In this document: positions 24,730 to 32,487 of the stretch, in pieces
Layout of the letters: each line of letters starts with the position of its first letter
Position numbering within the stretch: the stretch's first letter is position 1
Assembly: GCF_000426685.1 (NCBI RefSeq)
Contig: NZ_AUFV01000002.1
Coordinates: 434,001 to 498,000, forward strand
DNA from: Solimonas flava DSM 18980
Lineage (GTDB): Bacteria > Pseudomonadota > Gammaproteobacteria > Nevskiales > Nevskiaceae
Length of the DNA stretch: 64,000 bases
Direction of reading: 5' to 3'
The notes under the pieces: generated by a model
Seen by the model: the letters and a program-made list of their open reading frames with translations, nothing else
Databases searched by the model: none
Told to the model about the DNA's origin: nothing
Translations under genes and position numbers: made by a program

Positions 24730-26099
24730 AGCGTCTCCAAGCGTTGATGGTGGCGGGCGCGCTGCTGGTCGGCGCCACGCCGGTCTCGGCGGCGGAGCCG
24801 GCGAACGGCCTCGATGCCTTGCTCAAGCAGGTGCAGGACGCCGCCGGCCAGAACGCGCGCCTGAATCAGGAGCGCGAGCAGCGCTTCCTGCGCAACAAGA
24901 ACGAGCAGGCCGCGCTCGTGCAGAAGGCGGAGGCCGAGCTGGCGGCCGCCAAGGCGCGCGCCGACGCGGTGCGCGTGCGCTTCGCCGCCAACCAGAAGGA
25001 AATCGCCGAGCTGAAGACGCAGCTGCAGGCGCGTGCCGGCGATTACGTACAGGTCCAGGGCGCCGTCAAGGAAGCGGCCGGCGCGTTTCGTGCCGTCGCC
25101 GTCGAATCGCCGATCAGCGCGCAGGCGCCGGACCGTCTTGCCACGCTCGACGCGCTCGCCGACCGCGACGGCTATCCGCCGGTCGCCGAGCTCGAGCGCT
25201 TCTGGTACGGCCTGCAGCAGGAACTGGTCGAGGGCGGCCGCGTGGCGCGCTTCACGGCGCCGGTCGTCGATCCGGACGGCCAGCGCGCCGAGCGCGAAGT
25301 CGTGCGCATCGGCAGCTTCGGCGCCTTCGCCGACGGGCGCTATCTGGTCTTCGACGCGCAGGCGAACGTCCTTGCCGAGCTGACGCGCCAGCCGGCGCGG
25401 CACTGGCGCGCGCTGGCGCGCGACTTCGCCGCAACGCGCGACGGTCTTGCGCCGGCGATGATCGATCCGTCGCATGGCAGTCTGCTCGCGCAGGAAGCGC
25501 TGCGGCCGGGACTCGCCGAGCGTATCCATCAGGGCGGTTCGATCGCCTACGTCATCATCGCGATCGGTGCCGCCGGCGCGATGCTCGCGCTCTACCAGCT
25601 CGTCTATCTGCTGCGGGTCGGCGGACAGGTGCGCGCGCAGCTGCGCGACATCGGCCGGCCGCGCACCGACAATCCGCTCGGCCGCGTGCTTGCCGCGTTC
25701 CGCGGCGATCCGGCCCAGGGCATCGGCGACGCCGAGGTCCTGGAACTGCGTCTGTCCGAGGCGATCCTGCGCGAGATTCCCGCGCTCGAGCGCTTCCAGC
25801 CGCTGCTGCGCCTGATCATCGCCGCCGGCCCGCTGCTGGGGCTCGTCGGTACGGTCACCGGCATGATCATCACCTTCCAGGTGATCCAGGAGCAGGGCGC
25901 CGGCGATCCGCGCCTGATGGCCGGCGGCATCTCGCAGGCCATGATCACGACCGTGCTCGGCCTCGGCGTCGCCGTGCCGATGCTGTTCGTCAACGCGATC
26001 CTTTCGGCGCGCTCGCGCGTGCTCGTGCAGATCCTCGACGAGCAGAGCGCCGGCCTGCTCGCACGGCACATCGAGAGCGGAGCGGCCGATGCGCCTTGA
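24726..26099 (+). CDS. ttpC: TtpC-like long MotA/TolQ/ExbB protein
   Basis: A 457-residue protein: signal peptide (residues 1-22), a periplasmic coiled coil (about 30-115, Ala/Glu/Arg-rich), a globular segment, and then a C-terminal ExbB-type channel domain with three hydrophobic helices (SIAYVIIAIGAAGAMLALYQ, then LLGLVGTVTGMIITF and MITTVLGLGVAVPMLFV). This long layout is that of TtpC, the fourth component of Vibrio TonB2 systems. It joins the ExbB, ExbD and TonB that follow. Its start overlaps the DUF3450 stop (ATGA). Confidence 0.88.
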   Translation: MKRLQALMVAGALLVGATPVSAAEPANGLDALLKQVQDAAGQNARLNQEREQRFLRNKNEQAALVQKAEAELAAAKARADAVRVRFAANQKEIAELKTQLQARAGDYVQVQGAVKEAAGAFRAVAVESPISAQAPDRLATLDALADRDGYPPVAELERFWYGLQQELVEGGRVARFTAPVVDPDGQRAEREVVRIGSFGAFADGRYLVFDAQANVLAELTRQPARHWRALARDFAATRDGLAPAMIDPSHGSLLAQEALRPGLAERIHQGGSIAYVIIAIGAAGAMLALYQLVYLLRVGGQVRAQLRDIGRPRTDNPLGRVLAAFRGDPAQGIGDAEVLELRLSEAILREIPALERFQPLLRLIIAAGPLLGLVGTVTGMIITFQVIQEQGAGDPRLMAGGISQAMITTVLGLGVAVPMLFVNAILSARSRVLVQILDEQSAGLLARHIESGAADAP

Positions 26100-26616
26100 G
26101 TGGTTGTTCGCGCCGTTCGGTTCGGTTTCGGCGCTGATCGAGGCCGGCGGCTGGGTGCTGCCGTGGATCTTCGTCACCGCGCTGCTGATGTGGACGCTGA
26201 TCGCCGAGCGCTGGTGGTACTTCCGGCGCATCTATCCGGCGCAACGCGAAGCGCTGCGCGCGCAGTGGCTGGAGCGCGCCGAGCGACGCTCGTGGGGCGC
26301 GCGACAGATTCGCGCGATGCTGCTGTCGCAGGCGCAGGTGGCGATGAGCGCGCCGCTGCCGCTGCTGCGCGTGACGGTGCCGATCGCGCCGCTGCTCGGC
26401 CTGCTCGGCACGGTCACCGGCATGCTCGAAGTCTTCGACGGCATGATGATCAGCGGCTCGGCCGACGCGCGAACCATGGCCTACGGCGTCTCGCACGCGA
26501 TGATCGCGACGCTGGCCGGCCTGGTCGTCAGCGTCAGCGGCATGTATTTCCTGAATCGCTTCCAGACCCGCGTGCAGCGCGAGGCGGAACGCTTCGGTGA
26601 CGAGCTGGTGTTCTGA
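26089..26616 (+). CDS. exbB: ExbB/TolQ family protein
   Basis: A 175-residue proton-channel subunit, short for ExbB, as is usual for ExbB2. It has an N-terminal membrane segment (GGWVLPWIFVTALLMWTLI) and the signature helices APLLGLLGTVTGMLEVF and MIATLAGLVVSVSGMYF. The coding region overlaps the TtpC-like gene by 11 bp, so translation is coupled. It should form the channel with ExbD downstream to energise TonB-dependent outer-membrane transport. Confidence 0.93.
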   Translation: MRLEWLFAPFGSVSALIEAGGWVLPWIFVTALLMWTLIAERWWYFRRIYPAQREALRAQWLERAERRSWGARQIRAMLLSQAQVAMSAPLPLLRVTVPIAPLLGLLGTVTGMLEVFDGMMISGSADARTMAYGVSHAMIATLAGLVVSVSGMYFLNRFQTRVQREAERFGDELVF

Positions 26617-26618
26617 GC

Positions 26619-27029
26619 ATGCGCACGCGCCGCCACACGCACCCGCCCGAGGAAACCGGCATCGATCTCGCGCCGATGCTGGACTTCGTGCTCAACCTGC
26701 TGATCTTCTTCATCATCACCAATACCTTCGTGTCGGAGGCCGGCATTCACATCGAGCGCCCGGTCGCCAGCACGGCGGTGCGCCAGGAGCGCAGCAATGT
26801 GCTGGTCGCGATCGCGCCGAACGGCGAGGTCTGGAGCGACGGCCAGCGCGTCGACATCCGCGCGCTGCGCGCGCATCTGCAGAAGCGGCGTCAGGAGAAT
26901 CCCAACGCGGCGGTGATCGTGCAGGCCGATCGCGACGCGCGCGCCGGCCTCGTCGTCGAAGCGATGGACCAGGCGCGGCTCGCCGGCTTCAAGAACGTGG
27001 CGATTGCCGCCACGCCGGCCGCGAAGTAA
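26619..27029 (+). CDS. exbD: ExbD family protein
   Basis: A 136-residue ExbD with the membrane helix DLAPMLDFVLNLLIFFIITNTF, including the conserved proton-carrying aspartate, and a periplasmic domain with RAGLVVEAMDQARLAGFKNVAIA, typical of the family. It begins 2 bp after the exbB stop. It is distinct from the two ExbD/TolR proteins of the minus-strand operon. Confidence 0.95.
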   Translation: MRTRRHTHPPEETGIDLAPMLDFVLNLLIFFIITNTFVSEAGIHIERPVASTAVRQERSNVLVAIAPNGEVWSDGQRVDIRALRAHLQKRRQENPNAAVIVQADRDARAGLVVEAMDQARLAGFKNVAIAATPAAK

Positions 27030-27041
27030 GGAGCAGCGGCC

Positions 27042-27779
27042 ATGACGGCCCGCGCCGCGATCGCCGAAGCCCGCTGGTCGCGCCTGATCGTGCCGCCGCT
27101 GCTCGGCCTCGTCGCGGCGCTGCTGCTGTTCTGGGCGATGTACCGGCTGATCCAGCCGCCGGCGCATGAGGGCACGGCACTGCGCACGAGCGGTCCGATC
27201 GAGGTCGTGGCGCCGCCGCCGGCGCGCGACGAGCCGCCGGATACCGCGCTGGCCCAGGCGCCGGCGCCGGCGCCGGATGCGCCGCCATCGCTCGCGCGTC
27301 CGGATCTGCCGTCGCTGCCGGCGGCGGCGATGGCCGCCGCGCCGCTCGACGTCGGGCCGATCTCGGTGCCGGTCACGCTCGGCGCCGGCGGCCTGTCGAT
27401 CACCGGCACGACCGGCTTCGCGGGCTTCGCGGGCCGTGGCGGCGGCGGTGGCGGCAATGGCACGGGCGGCGCCGGCTTCGGTAGCGGGCAGGGCTTCAAG
27501 GGCAAGCCGCTGGTGCCCTTGTCGACGGCGCGCCCGCAGATGCCGGACTGGGCCTGCAAGCAGAAGATCCGCGGCTGGGTCGAGGTCGTGTTCACGGTGA
27601 TGCCGAACGGCCGCGTCCGCGACGTACGCCTCGTTGACGCCGATCCGAAGGGCGTGTTCGAGGCGGCGGCGATCGAGAGCATCTCGAACTGGATCTACGA
27701 ATCGAGCGACGTCGCGCGCGAGGTCAAGCAGCGCGTCGACATGCTGCCCGAAGAATGCGCCTACAACTGGAAGCAGTGA
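27042..27779 (+). CDS. TonB family energy transducer
   Basis: A 245-residue TonB-like protein: one N-terminal membrane segment (LIVPPLLGLVAALLLFWAMY), a Pro/Ala-rich spacer (about residues 45-95), a Gly-rich stretch, and a TonB C-terminal domain (WVEVVFTVMPNGRVRDVRLV ... FEAAAIESISNWIY). A good AAGGAG ribosome-binding site precedes it. The last codons overlap the GTG start of the following TPR-DUF1329 gene. It would couple the ExbB/ExbD/TtpC complex to outer-membrane receptors. Confidence 0.9.
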   Translation: MTARAAIAEARWSRLIVPPLLGLVAALLLFWAMYRLIQPPAHEGTALRTSGPIEVVAPPPARDEPPDTALAQAPAPAPDAPPSLARPDLPSLPAAAMAAAPLDVGPISVPVTLGAGGLSITGTTGFAGFAGRGGGGGGNGTGGAGFGSGQGFKGKPLVPLSTARPQMPDWACKQKIRGWVEVVFTVMPNGRVRDVRLVDADPKGVFEAAAIESISNWIYESSDVAREVKQRVDMLPEECAYNWKQ

Positions 27780-30337
27780 GCGTGCGGCGCTTCGCAGCCG
27801 TCGGCCTCGCGCTGGGGTTATGCGCGTCGGCGCCCTCGGCTCATGCCGACCAGTACCGCAGCGAGCAGCGCATCGTCGCGACGCCGGCGACGCCGCAGAA
27901 GACGGAGGATCCGCAAAAGCTGCTGCAGATCACCACCGATCCGTATGCGAAGGCGCTGCTGCTGCGTGATCTGGCGGCGCAGGCCGCGCAGGGGCGCGAC
28001 TACGGCAAGGCGGCGAAGTACCTCGAACAGGCGCTCGCGCAGAACGCGCTGTCCGGGCCGGCCGCCGTGCAGATGCGCAACGATCTCGCGCAGCTCTACC
28101 TGTCGAGCGGCGATATCCGCAAGGTACTGCCGCAGCTCGAGGCGCAGGTGCGCGCCGGGCAGGCGACGCCGCAGGTGCTGGCCGCGCTCGGCGCCGCCTA
28201 CGTCGGCGAGAAGCGCTACCAGGACGCCGTGCCGTTGCTGCAGAAGGCGGGCGCCGGCCAGGCCGGTGCCGACATCGGCTGGCGTCGTGCGCTCGCCGCC
28301 GCGTACATCGGCGTCGGTCGCGAGCGCGAGGCGCTGCCGATGCTCGAACAGCTGCTGCGCGAGGATCCCGGCCAGCGCGAGGACTGGCTGCGCCTGGCCG
28401 CGCTGCAGTTGAAGGCCGGCAACCGGGAGCGCGCCGCGGCGACAATGGATCTCGCCAGCCGCCTCGGTTTCCTGCAGAGCGCCGACGAGCGTCTGCGTCT
28501 GGTGACGCTGACCGCACAGATCGGCGCGCCGTTCGAGGCCGGGTCGCTGCTGCAATCGCTGATCGAGCGCAAGCAGGTTCCCGACAACGACGACACGCGC
28601 CGGCTGCTCGCGCAGTTCTGGCTCGCCGCGCGCGAGAGCAGCCTCGCGCTGCCGACGCTCGAAGCGCTGGTCCGGCGCGCGCCCGATGCGGCGCTGTACC
28701 AGCAGCTCGCGCAGCTGCATCTCGATCGCGACGAGTACGCGCAGGCCGCGCAGGCGCTCGAACAGGCGACACGCCTCGGCAAGGCCGGCGGCAAGACCTG
28801 GCTGGCGCTCGGCTTCGCGCGCTACCAGCAGGCCGACGTCGACGCCGCGCTCGCGGCGTTTCACGAAGCCGAGCGCCTGCCGGACGGACGGGCGGCGGCC
28901 GGCGAGTGGATCCGCTATCTCGAAAGCGGCAAGGCGCGCGAGCAGGCGCTGCAGGCCGCCGCCGAGCGTCGCGCGCGCGACGGCGAGCCGGTCGTGCTGA
29001 GCGAGCGCCTCAGCGGCGGCGGCGTCGCGCTCGGGCAGACGCCGGCGCCGGCGGGCGCGGCCTTGCAGAGCGGGCAGGAGACGCCGATCGGCGCCGACGC
29101 CGGCGGCAATGCCGACGGCACGATCCCGGCCTGGAGCGGCGGTCTGACGCGCGCGCAATGGCCGGCCGCGTTCCACAGCGGCCAGCGTCTGGCCGATCCG
29201 TATCCGGACGACAAGCCGCTGTTCACGATCACCGCGGCCAATCTGGCGCAATACCGCGGACGGCTCAGCGCCGGCCATCTGGCGCTGTTCGCGAAGTATC
29301 CGGACTACCGCATGCCGGTCTACGCGAGCCGTCGCAGCGTCGCCTATCCGCAGGCGATCTACGACGCCAGCCGCGCCAATCTCGGCCGCGCCCGGCTGAC
29401 GGGCTCCGACGAACTCGGCGGCGCGCGGCTCGGCGTACCGTTTCCGCATCCGGCGTCCGGCGTCGAGATCATGTGGAACCACCGCACGCGCTACCGCGGC
29501 GACTCGCTGGTGATGCAATCGACGCAGGCCGTCGTGCGGCCGGGCGGCGCGCCGACGCTGCTCAAGCAGACCGAGCGCGTGCTGTTCCGCTACGGCAATG
29601 TGCAAGCGCCGATCGATCTGGCGAAGGACAACATCCTGCTGTACTACCTGACCTGGTTCGGCAAGACGCGCAATGACGTCGATTTCGTCGCGCTGGTGCA
29701 CGAGTCGGCCAATGCGCTCCGGCAGCCGCGCGGCGTCTGGGTGATTCCGCCGGGCGTGCCGAAGATGTTCCGCGTACCGCCGGTCGGCTACGACCAGCCG
29801 TTCCCCGGCTCGGACGGCCTGATGTTCCTCGACATGGTCGACATGTACAACGGCGCCTTCGACCGCTACGTCTGGAAGCTCGCCGGCAAGCGTGAGCTGT
29901 ACGTGCCGTACAACAGCTACCGCCTGAGCGACGGCCGCTACCCGTACGCGCGCCTGCTGACGCCCCGGTTCCTGAATCCCGAAGGCGCGCGCTACGAGCT
30001 GCACCGCGTCTGGGTCATCGAGGCGACCGAGCGCGGCGGCAAGCGGCACAGCTTCGGTACGCGCGTCTTCTACGTCGACGAGGACAGCTGGAACGTGCTG
30101 CTGGTCGAGAACCAGGATCATGACGGCCGCCTGTGGCGCTTCCAGGAAGGGCATCTGCTGCCGGCCTACGACGTGCAGGCGGCGAACTGCGCGCCGGTCG
30201 TCACCTACGATCTCAAGGACGGGCGCTACTTCGTCAACCGCCTGCTCGGCGAGGATGCGCCGGCGCAGTTCAACGTGCCGATGCGCGATTCGGAGTTCGT
30301 GCCGGACCGCGTGCGCGCCCGCTACGGGCGCTTCTGA
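27776..30337 (+). CDS. TPR protein fused to a DUF1329 domain
   Basis: An 853-residue exported protein that ends the TonB2-type operon. A signal peptide (RRFAAVGLALGLCASAPSAHA) leads to TPR repeats from about residue 45 to 400. From about residue 436 it becomes a DUF1329 domain, recognisable by likeness to the separate DUF1329 protein at 32.5 kb (compare GNADGTIPAWSG with GNKDGSIPAWEP, and FTITAANLAQY with FTITKANMAQY). TonB2 operons usually end with a plain TPR protein, so the fusion is unusual. A GTG start at 27776 overlaps the tonB stop (GTGA). DUF1329 proteins resemble lipoprotein-sorting folds of the LolB/LppX kind; the function here is unknown. Confidence 0.88.
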   Translation: MSVRRFAAVGLALGLCASAPSAHADQYRSEQRIVATPATPQKTEDPQKLLQITTDPYAKALLLRDLAAQAAQGRDYGKAAKYLEQALAQNALSGPAAVQMRNDLAQLYLSSGDIRKVLPQLEAQVRAGQATPQVLAALGAAYVGEKRYQDAVPLLQKAGAGQAGADIGWRRALAAAYIGVGREREALPMLEQLLREDPGQREDWLRLAALQLKAGNRERAAATMDLASRLGFLQSADERLRLVTLTAQIGAPFEAGSLLQSLIERKQVPDNDDTRRLLAQFWLAARESSLALPTLEALVRRAPDAALYQQLAQLHLDRDEYAQAAQALEQATRLGKAGGKTWLALGFARYQQADVDAALAAFHEAERLPDGRAAAGEWIRYLESGKAREQALQAAAERRARDGEPVVLSERLSGGGVALGQTPAPAGAALQSGQETPIGADAGGNADGTIPAWSGGLTRAQWPAAFHSGQRLADPYPDDKPLFTITAANLAQYRGRLSAGHLALFAKYPDYRMPVYASRRSVAYPQAIYDASRANLGRARLTGSDELGGARLGVPFPHPASGVEIMWNHRTRYRGDSLVMQSTQAVVRPGGAPTLLKQTERVLFRYGNVQAPIDLAKDNILLYYLTWFGKTRNDVDFVALVHESANALRQPRGVWVIPPGVPKMFRVPPVGYDQPFPGSDGLMFLDMVDMYNGAFDRYVWKLAGKRELYVPYNSYRLSDGRYPYARLLTPRFLNPEGARYELHRVWVIEATERGGKRHSFGTRVFYVDEDSWNVLLVENQDHDGRLWRFQEGHLLPAYDVQAANCAPVVTYDLKDGRYFVNRLLGEDAPAQFNVPMRDSEFVPDRVRARYGRF

Positions 30338-30389
30338 ACTTTCTTGCGCCGCGCGTGCAACCTTTCCGCGTTTCGCGCGTCCAATCCTT

Positions 30390-30410
30390 CGAACACCGGT
30401 CGGGTGTTCG
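30390..30410. repeat. perfect 8-bp inverted repeat between convergent genes
   Basis: CGAACACC and GGTGTTCG are separated by five bases. There is no T-run on either side, so it is not a standard terminator, but it lies in the 126-bp gap between the convergent TPR-DUF1329 and DUF6918 genes. Confidence 0.5.
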
Positions 30411-30424
30411 TACACTCCCAGATT

Positions 30425-30462
30425 GCCGGGCCGCCGTCAGGTCGCCCGGCGCTTTCTGTTTT
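30425..30462 (+). terminator. possible terminator of the TonB2-type operon
   Basis: GCCGGGC and GCCCGGC form a 7-bp stem around a 12-base loop and are followed by GCTTTCTGTTTT. The loop is long and the T-tract interrupted, so this is moderate evidence only. Confidence 0.4.
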
Positions 30463-30463
30463 C

Positions 30464-30904
30464 CTACAGATAGCCGCGGATCAGCCGGCCGAGCGCCGGC
30501 ACGGCGAGGTCGATCTCCGCTTCGGCGCTGCCGCGCAGCTTGTGGTACGCGCTGCGCAGGGCGCCGTTCTGGCTGGCGGCGAGGCGCGTGTCGGCGACCG
30601 CCAGCAGGGCTGCGCCGGCTTCGGCGGCGTGCCGTTGCAGGAATACGCTGAAGTCCGGCTCACGGCTTTGCTGGAAACGTTCATACAGCGGCTGCAGCGC
30701 GGCGATAAACTGCGGCGCATTGCGACGCAGCGCGCCGCCCAGCAAGTCCGGCTTGGCTGCCTTGAGCAGCGCCAGCCCGGCTTTCAGGCCGAAGCCGCGC
30801 AGGCCGCCGCGGCTGGCGACGTGGGTTTCGACGAAGCGCTCCAGATCGGCGGCGAAGGCGTCTCGCTGGAACGGCGACCACAGGATATCGTTCAGGCTCT
30901 TCAC
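30464..30904 (-). CDS. DUF6918 family protein
   Basis: A 146-residue cytoplasmic protein, mostly helical, resembling the DUF6918 family in pattern (SLNDILWSPFQRDAFAADLERFV, AAKPDLLGGALRRNAPQFIAAL, SAYHKLRGSAEAEIDLAVPALGRLI). The likely start is GTG at 30904, where the family's N-terminus begins; a longer in-frame version exists but is not protein-like. It is divergent to the AarF-like kinase gene with only 21 bp between the starts. Function unknown. Confidence 0.68.
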   Translation of the reverse strand: MKSLNDILWSPFQRDAFAADLERFVETHVASRGGLRGFGLKAGLALLKAAKPDLLGGALRRNAPQFIAALQPLYERFQQSREPDFSVFLQRHAAEAGAALLAVADTRLAASQNGALRSAYHKLRGSAEAEIDLAVPALGRLIRGYL

Positions 30905-30925
30905 GTCGGGTTTACGGATTGGTTC

Positions 30926-32344
30926 ATGGCATCGCGCGACGACAGCGGCAAAGATAGCATCACCTCTCTGAAGACCGGCTCGATCGAGCGCAGCATCGCG
31001 CTGACGCGCCTCGGCGTCGGCGCCGGTGCCAAGCTCGTCGCGCACTCGCTCGCCAACATCTTCCGCGGCGAAATCTCGCGCGACACCGCCAATCGCGATT
31101 TCTACGAACGCCAGGCGCAGATCCTCGCCGACGAACTCGGCAAGCTCAAAGGCAGCGTCATGAAGGCCGGACAGATGCTGTCGCTATACGGCCAGTACTT
31201 CCTGCCCGAGGAAGCGGTGACGGTGCTTTCACAGCTGCAGGACGATACGCCGCCGGTCGCCTGGAACGTCGTCGCCCCGGTGCTCGAGCGCAGCCTCGGC
31301 CGCGCGCGGCTGCGCGAGCTGGACATCGACACGCGGCCGATGGCGGCGGCCTCGCTCGGTCAGGTACATCGCGCGCGCCGCAAGACGGACGGCCTCGAGC
31401 TGTGCGTGAAGATCCAGTATCCCGGCGTCGCCGATGCGATCGAGAGCGACATCCGCACGCTGTCGCGGCTGCTGCTGATGACCCGGCTGACGCCCAAGGG
31501 CCTCGATCTGACGCCGGTCTTCAACGAAGTGCGCGAAATGCTGTTCCGCGAGGTCGACTACGCCGCCGAGGCGCATTTCACGCGCAGCTTCGCGCATCGC
31601 CTGCAGGGCGATCCGCGCTATGTCGTGCCGCAGGTGATCGACGAATTCAGTGCCGCCCAGGTGCTGACGACGAGCTTCGAGCCGAACAGCCATGTGCGCG
31701 ATCCGCGCGTGCAGGGACTGTCGCAGGCGCGCCGCAACCGGCTCGGTTTCGCATTCCTCGATCTGTTCTTCAACGAATTCTTCCGCTGGGGCATGGTGCA
31801 GTCGGACCCGCACTTCGGTAACTACCGTTTCCGCATCGGCGAGACGGCGGAGGAGGATCGGATCGTGCTGCTCGATTTCGGTGCGACGCGGATCTTCGGG
31901 CGCGGCTTCATCGAGAACTACAGCGACATCGTCGAGGGCGCGCTGCGCCGCGATCGCGAGCAGACGCTGCGCGGCGCGACTGCGATCGGCCTGATGAACG
32001 CCAGCATGCCCAAGCCGGCGCTCGATGCATTCGCGGCGATGTGCGAGGCGATCGTCGAACCGTTCGAGGCCGCCGACGATCCGCGTGCCGACCGCAAGTC
32101 GCGCAATGCCGACGGCGCCTATCGCTGGGGCGACAGCGATCTGCCGATGCGCACCGGCAAGATCGCCGCCACCAATGCGCTGTCGGTGCACTTCCGCGTG
32201 CCGCCGCGCGAGATCGTGTTCCTGCACCGCCGCCTCGCCGGCGTGTTCATCATGCTGGCGACCTTGCGTTGCGAACTCGACGCGCGCGAGCTGCTGCTTG
32301 CTGCACTGCACGATGCGCATGCGCTGGCATCGACAGGCGCTTGA
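30926..32344 (+). CDS. AarF/UbiB (ABC1) family protein kinase-like protein
   Basis: A 472-residue atypical kinase of the ABC1/AarF/UbiB family. The diagnostic KxGQ motif is KAGQMLSLYGQY, the Ala-rich nucleotide loop is AAASLGQVHRA, the ATP lysine is in CVKIQYPG, and the catalytic and metal motifs are QSDPHFGNY and VLLDFGATR. UbiB itself supports ubiquinone synthesis, but it carries C-terminal membrane helices that are not clear here, so this is a paralogue rather than UbiB. The ATG at 30926 is chosen because the upstream frame is antisense to the DUF6918 gene. Confidence 0.9.
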   Translation: MASRDDSGKDSITSLKTGSIERSIALTRLGVGAGAKLVAHSLANIFRGEISRDTANRDFYERQAQILADELGKLKGSVMKAGQMLSLYGQYFLPEEAVTVLSQLQDDTPPVAWNVVAPVLERSLGRARLRELDIDTRPMAAASLGQVHRARRKTDGLELCVKIQYPGVADAIESDIRTLSRLLLMTRLTPKGLDLTPVFNEVREMLFREVDYAAEAHFTRSFAHRLQGDPRYVVPQVIDEFSAAQVLTTSFEPNSHVRDPRVQGLSQARRNRLGFAFLDLFFNEFFRWGMVQSDPHFGNYRFRIGETAEEDRIVLLDFGATRIFGRGFIENYSDIVEGALRRDREQTLRGATAIGLMNASMPKPALDAFAAMCEAIVEPFEAADDPRADRKSRNADGAYRWGDSDLPMRTGKIAATNALSVHFRVPPREIVFLHRRLAGVFIMLATLRCELDARELLLAALHDAHALASTGA

Positions 32345-32392
32345 GCGTCGTACGTAGGCCGTACTGACACGAAGACGTGTCCGCCCGTTCAA

Positions 32393-32421
32393 TTGTGGGC
32401 GCGTTCGCGATTGGATAGCAT
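32393..32421 (+). promoter_or_regulatory. possible promoter of the DUF1329 gene
   Basis: TTGTGG (32393-32398) and TAGCAT (32416-32421) are 17 bp apart, about 67 bp before the ATG. The -35 match is weak. Confidence 0.35.
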
Positions 32422-32487
32422 CGTCGTAGTCGTAGTTTGCAGAACGAAGACCGCCGAGAGCGGTTTCCATCCCCAGAGGAGAGCGAT

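Noticed and set aside
24726-27029. Reading the ExbB/ExbD genes as a flagellar MotAB stator
   Set aside because: The ExbD protein lacks an OmpA-type peptidoglycan domain, and a TonB gene follows, so this is a TonB-type system.
27818-30415. An 865-codon minus-strand frame opposite the TPR-DUF1329 gene
   Set aside because: It lies antisense to a protein with clear domains and shows only Arg/Leu/Gln-rich composition.
32366-32381. The short inverted repeat GACACG-AAGA-CGTGTC after the AarF-like gene
   Set aside because: It is only 6 bp, without a T-run; too weak to call a terminator or operator.
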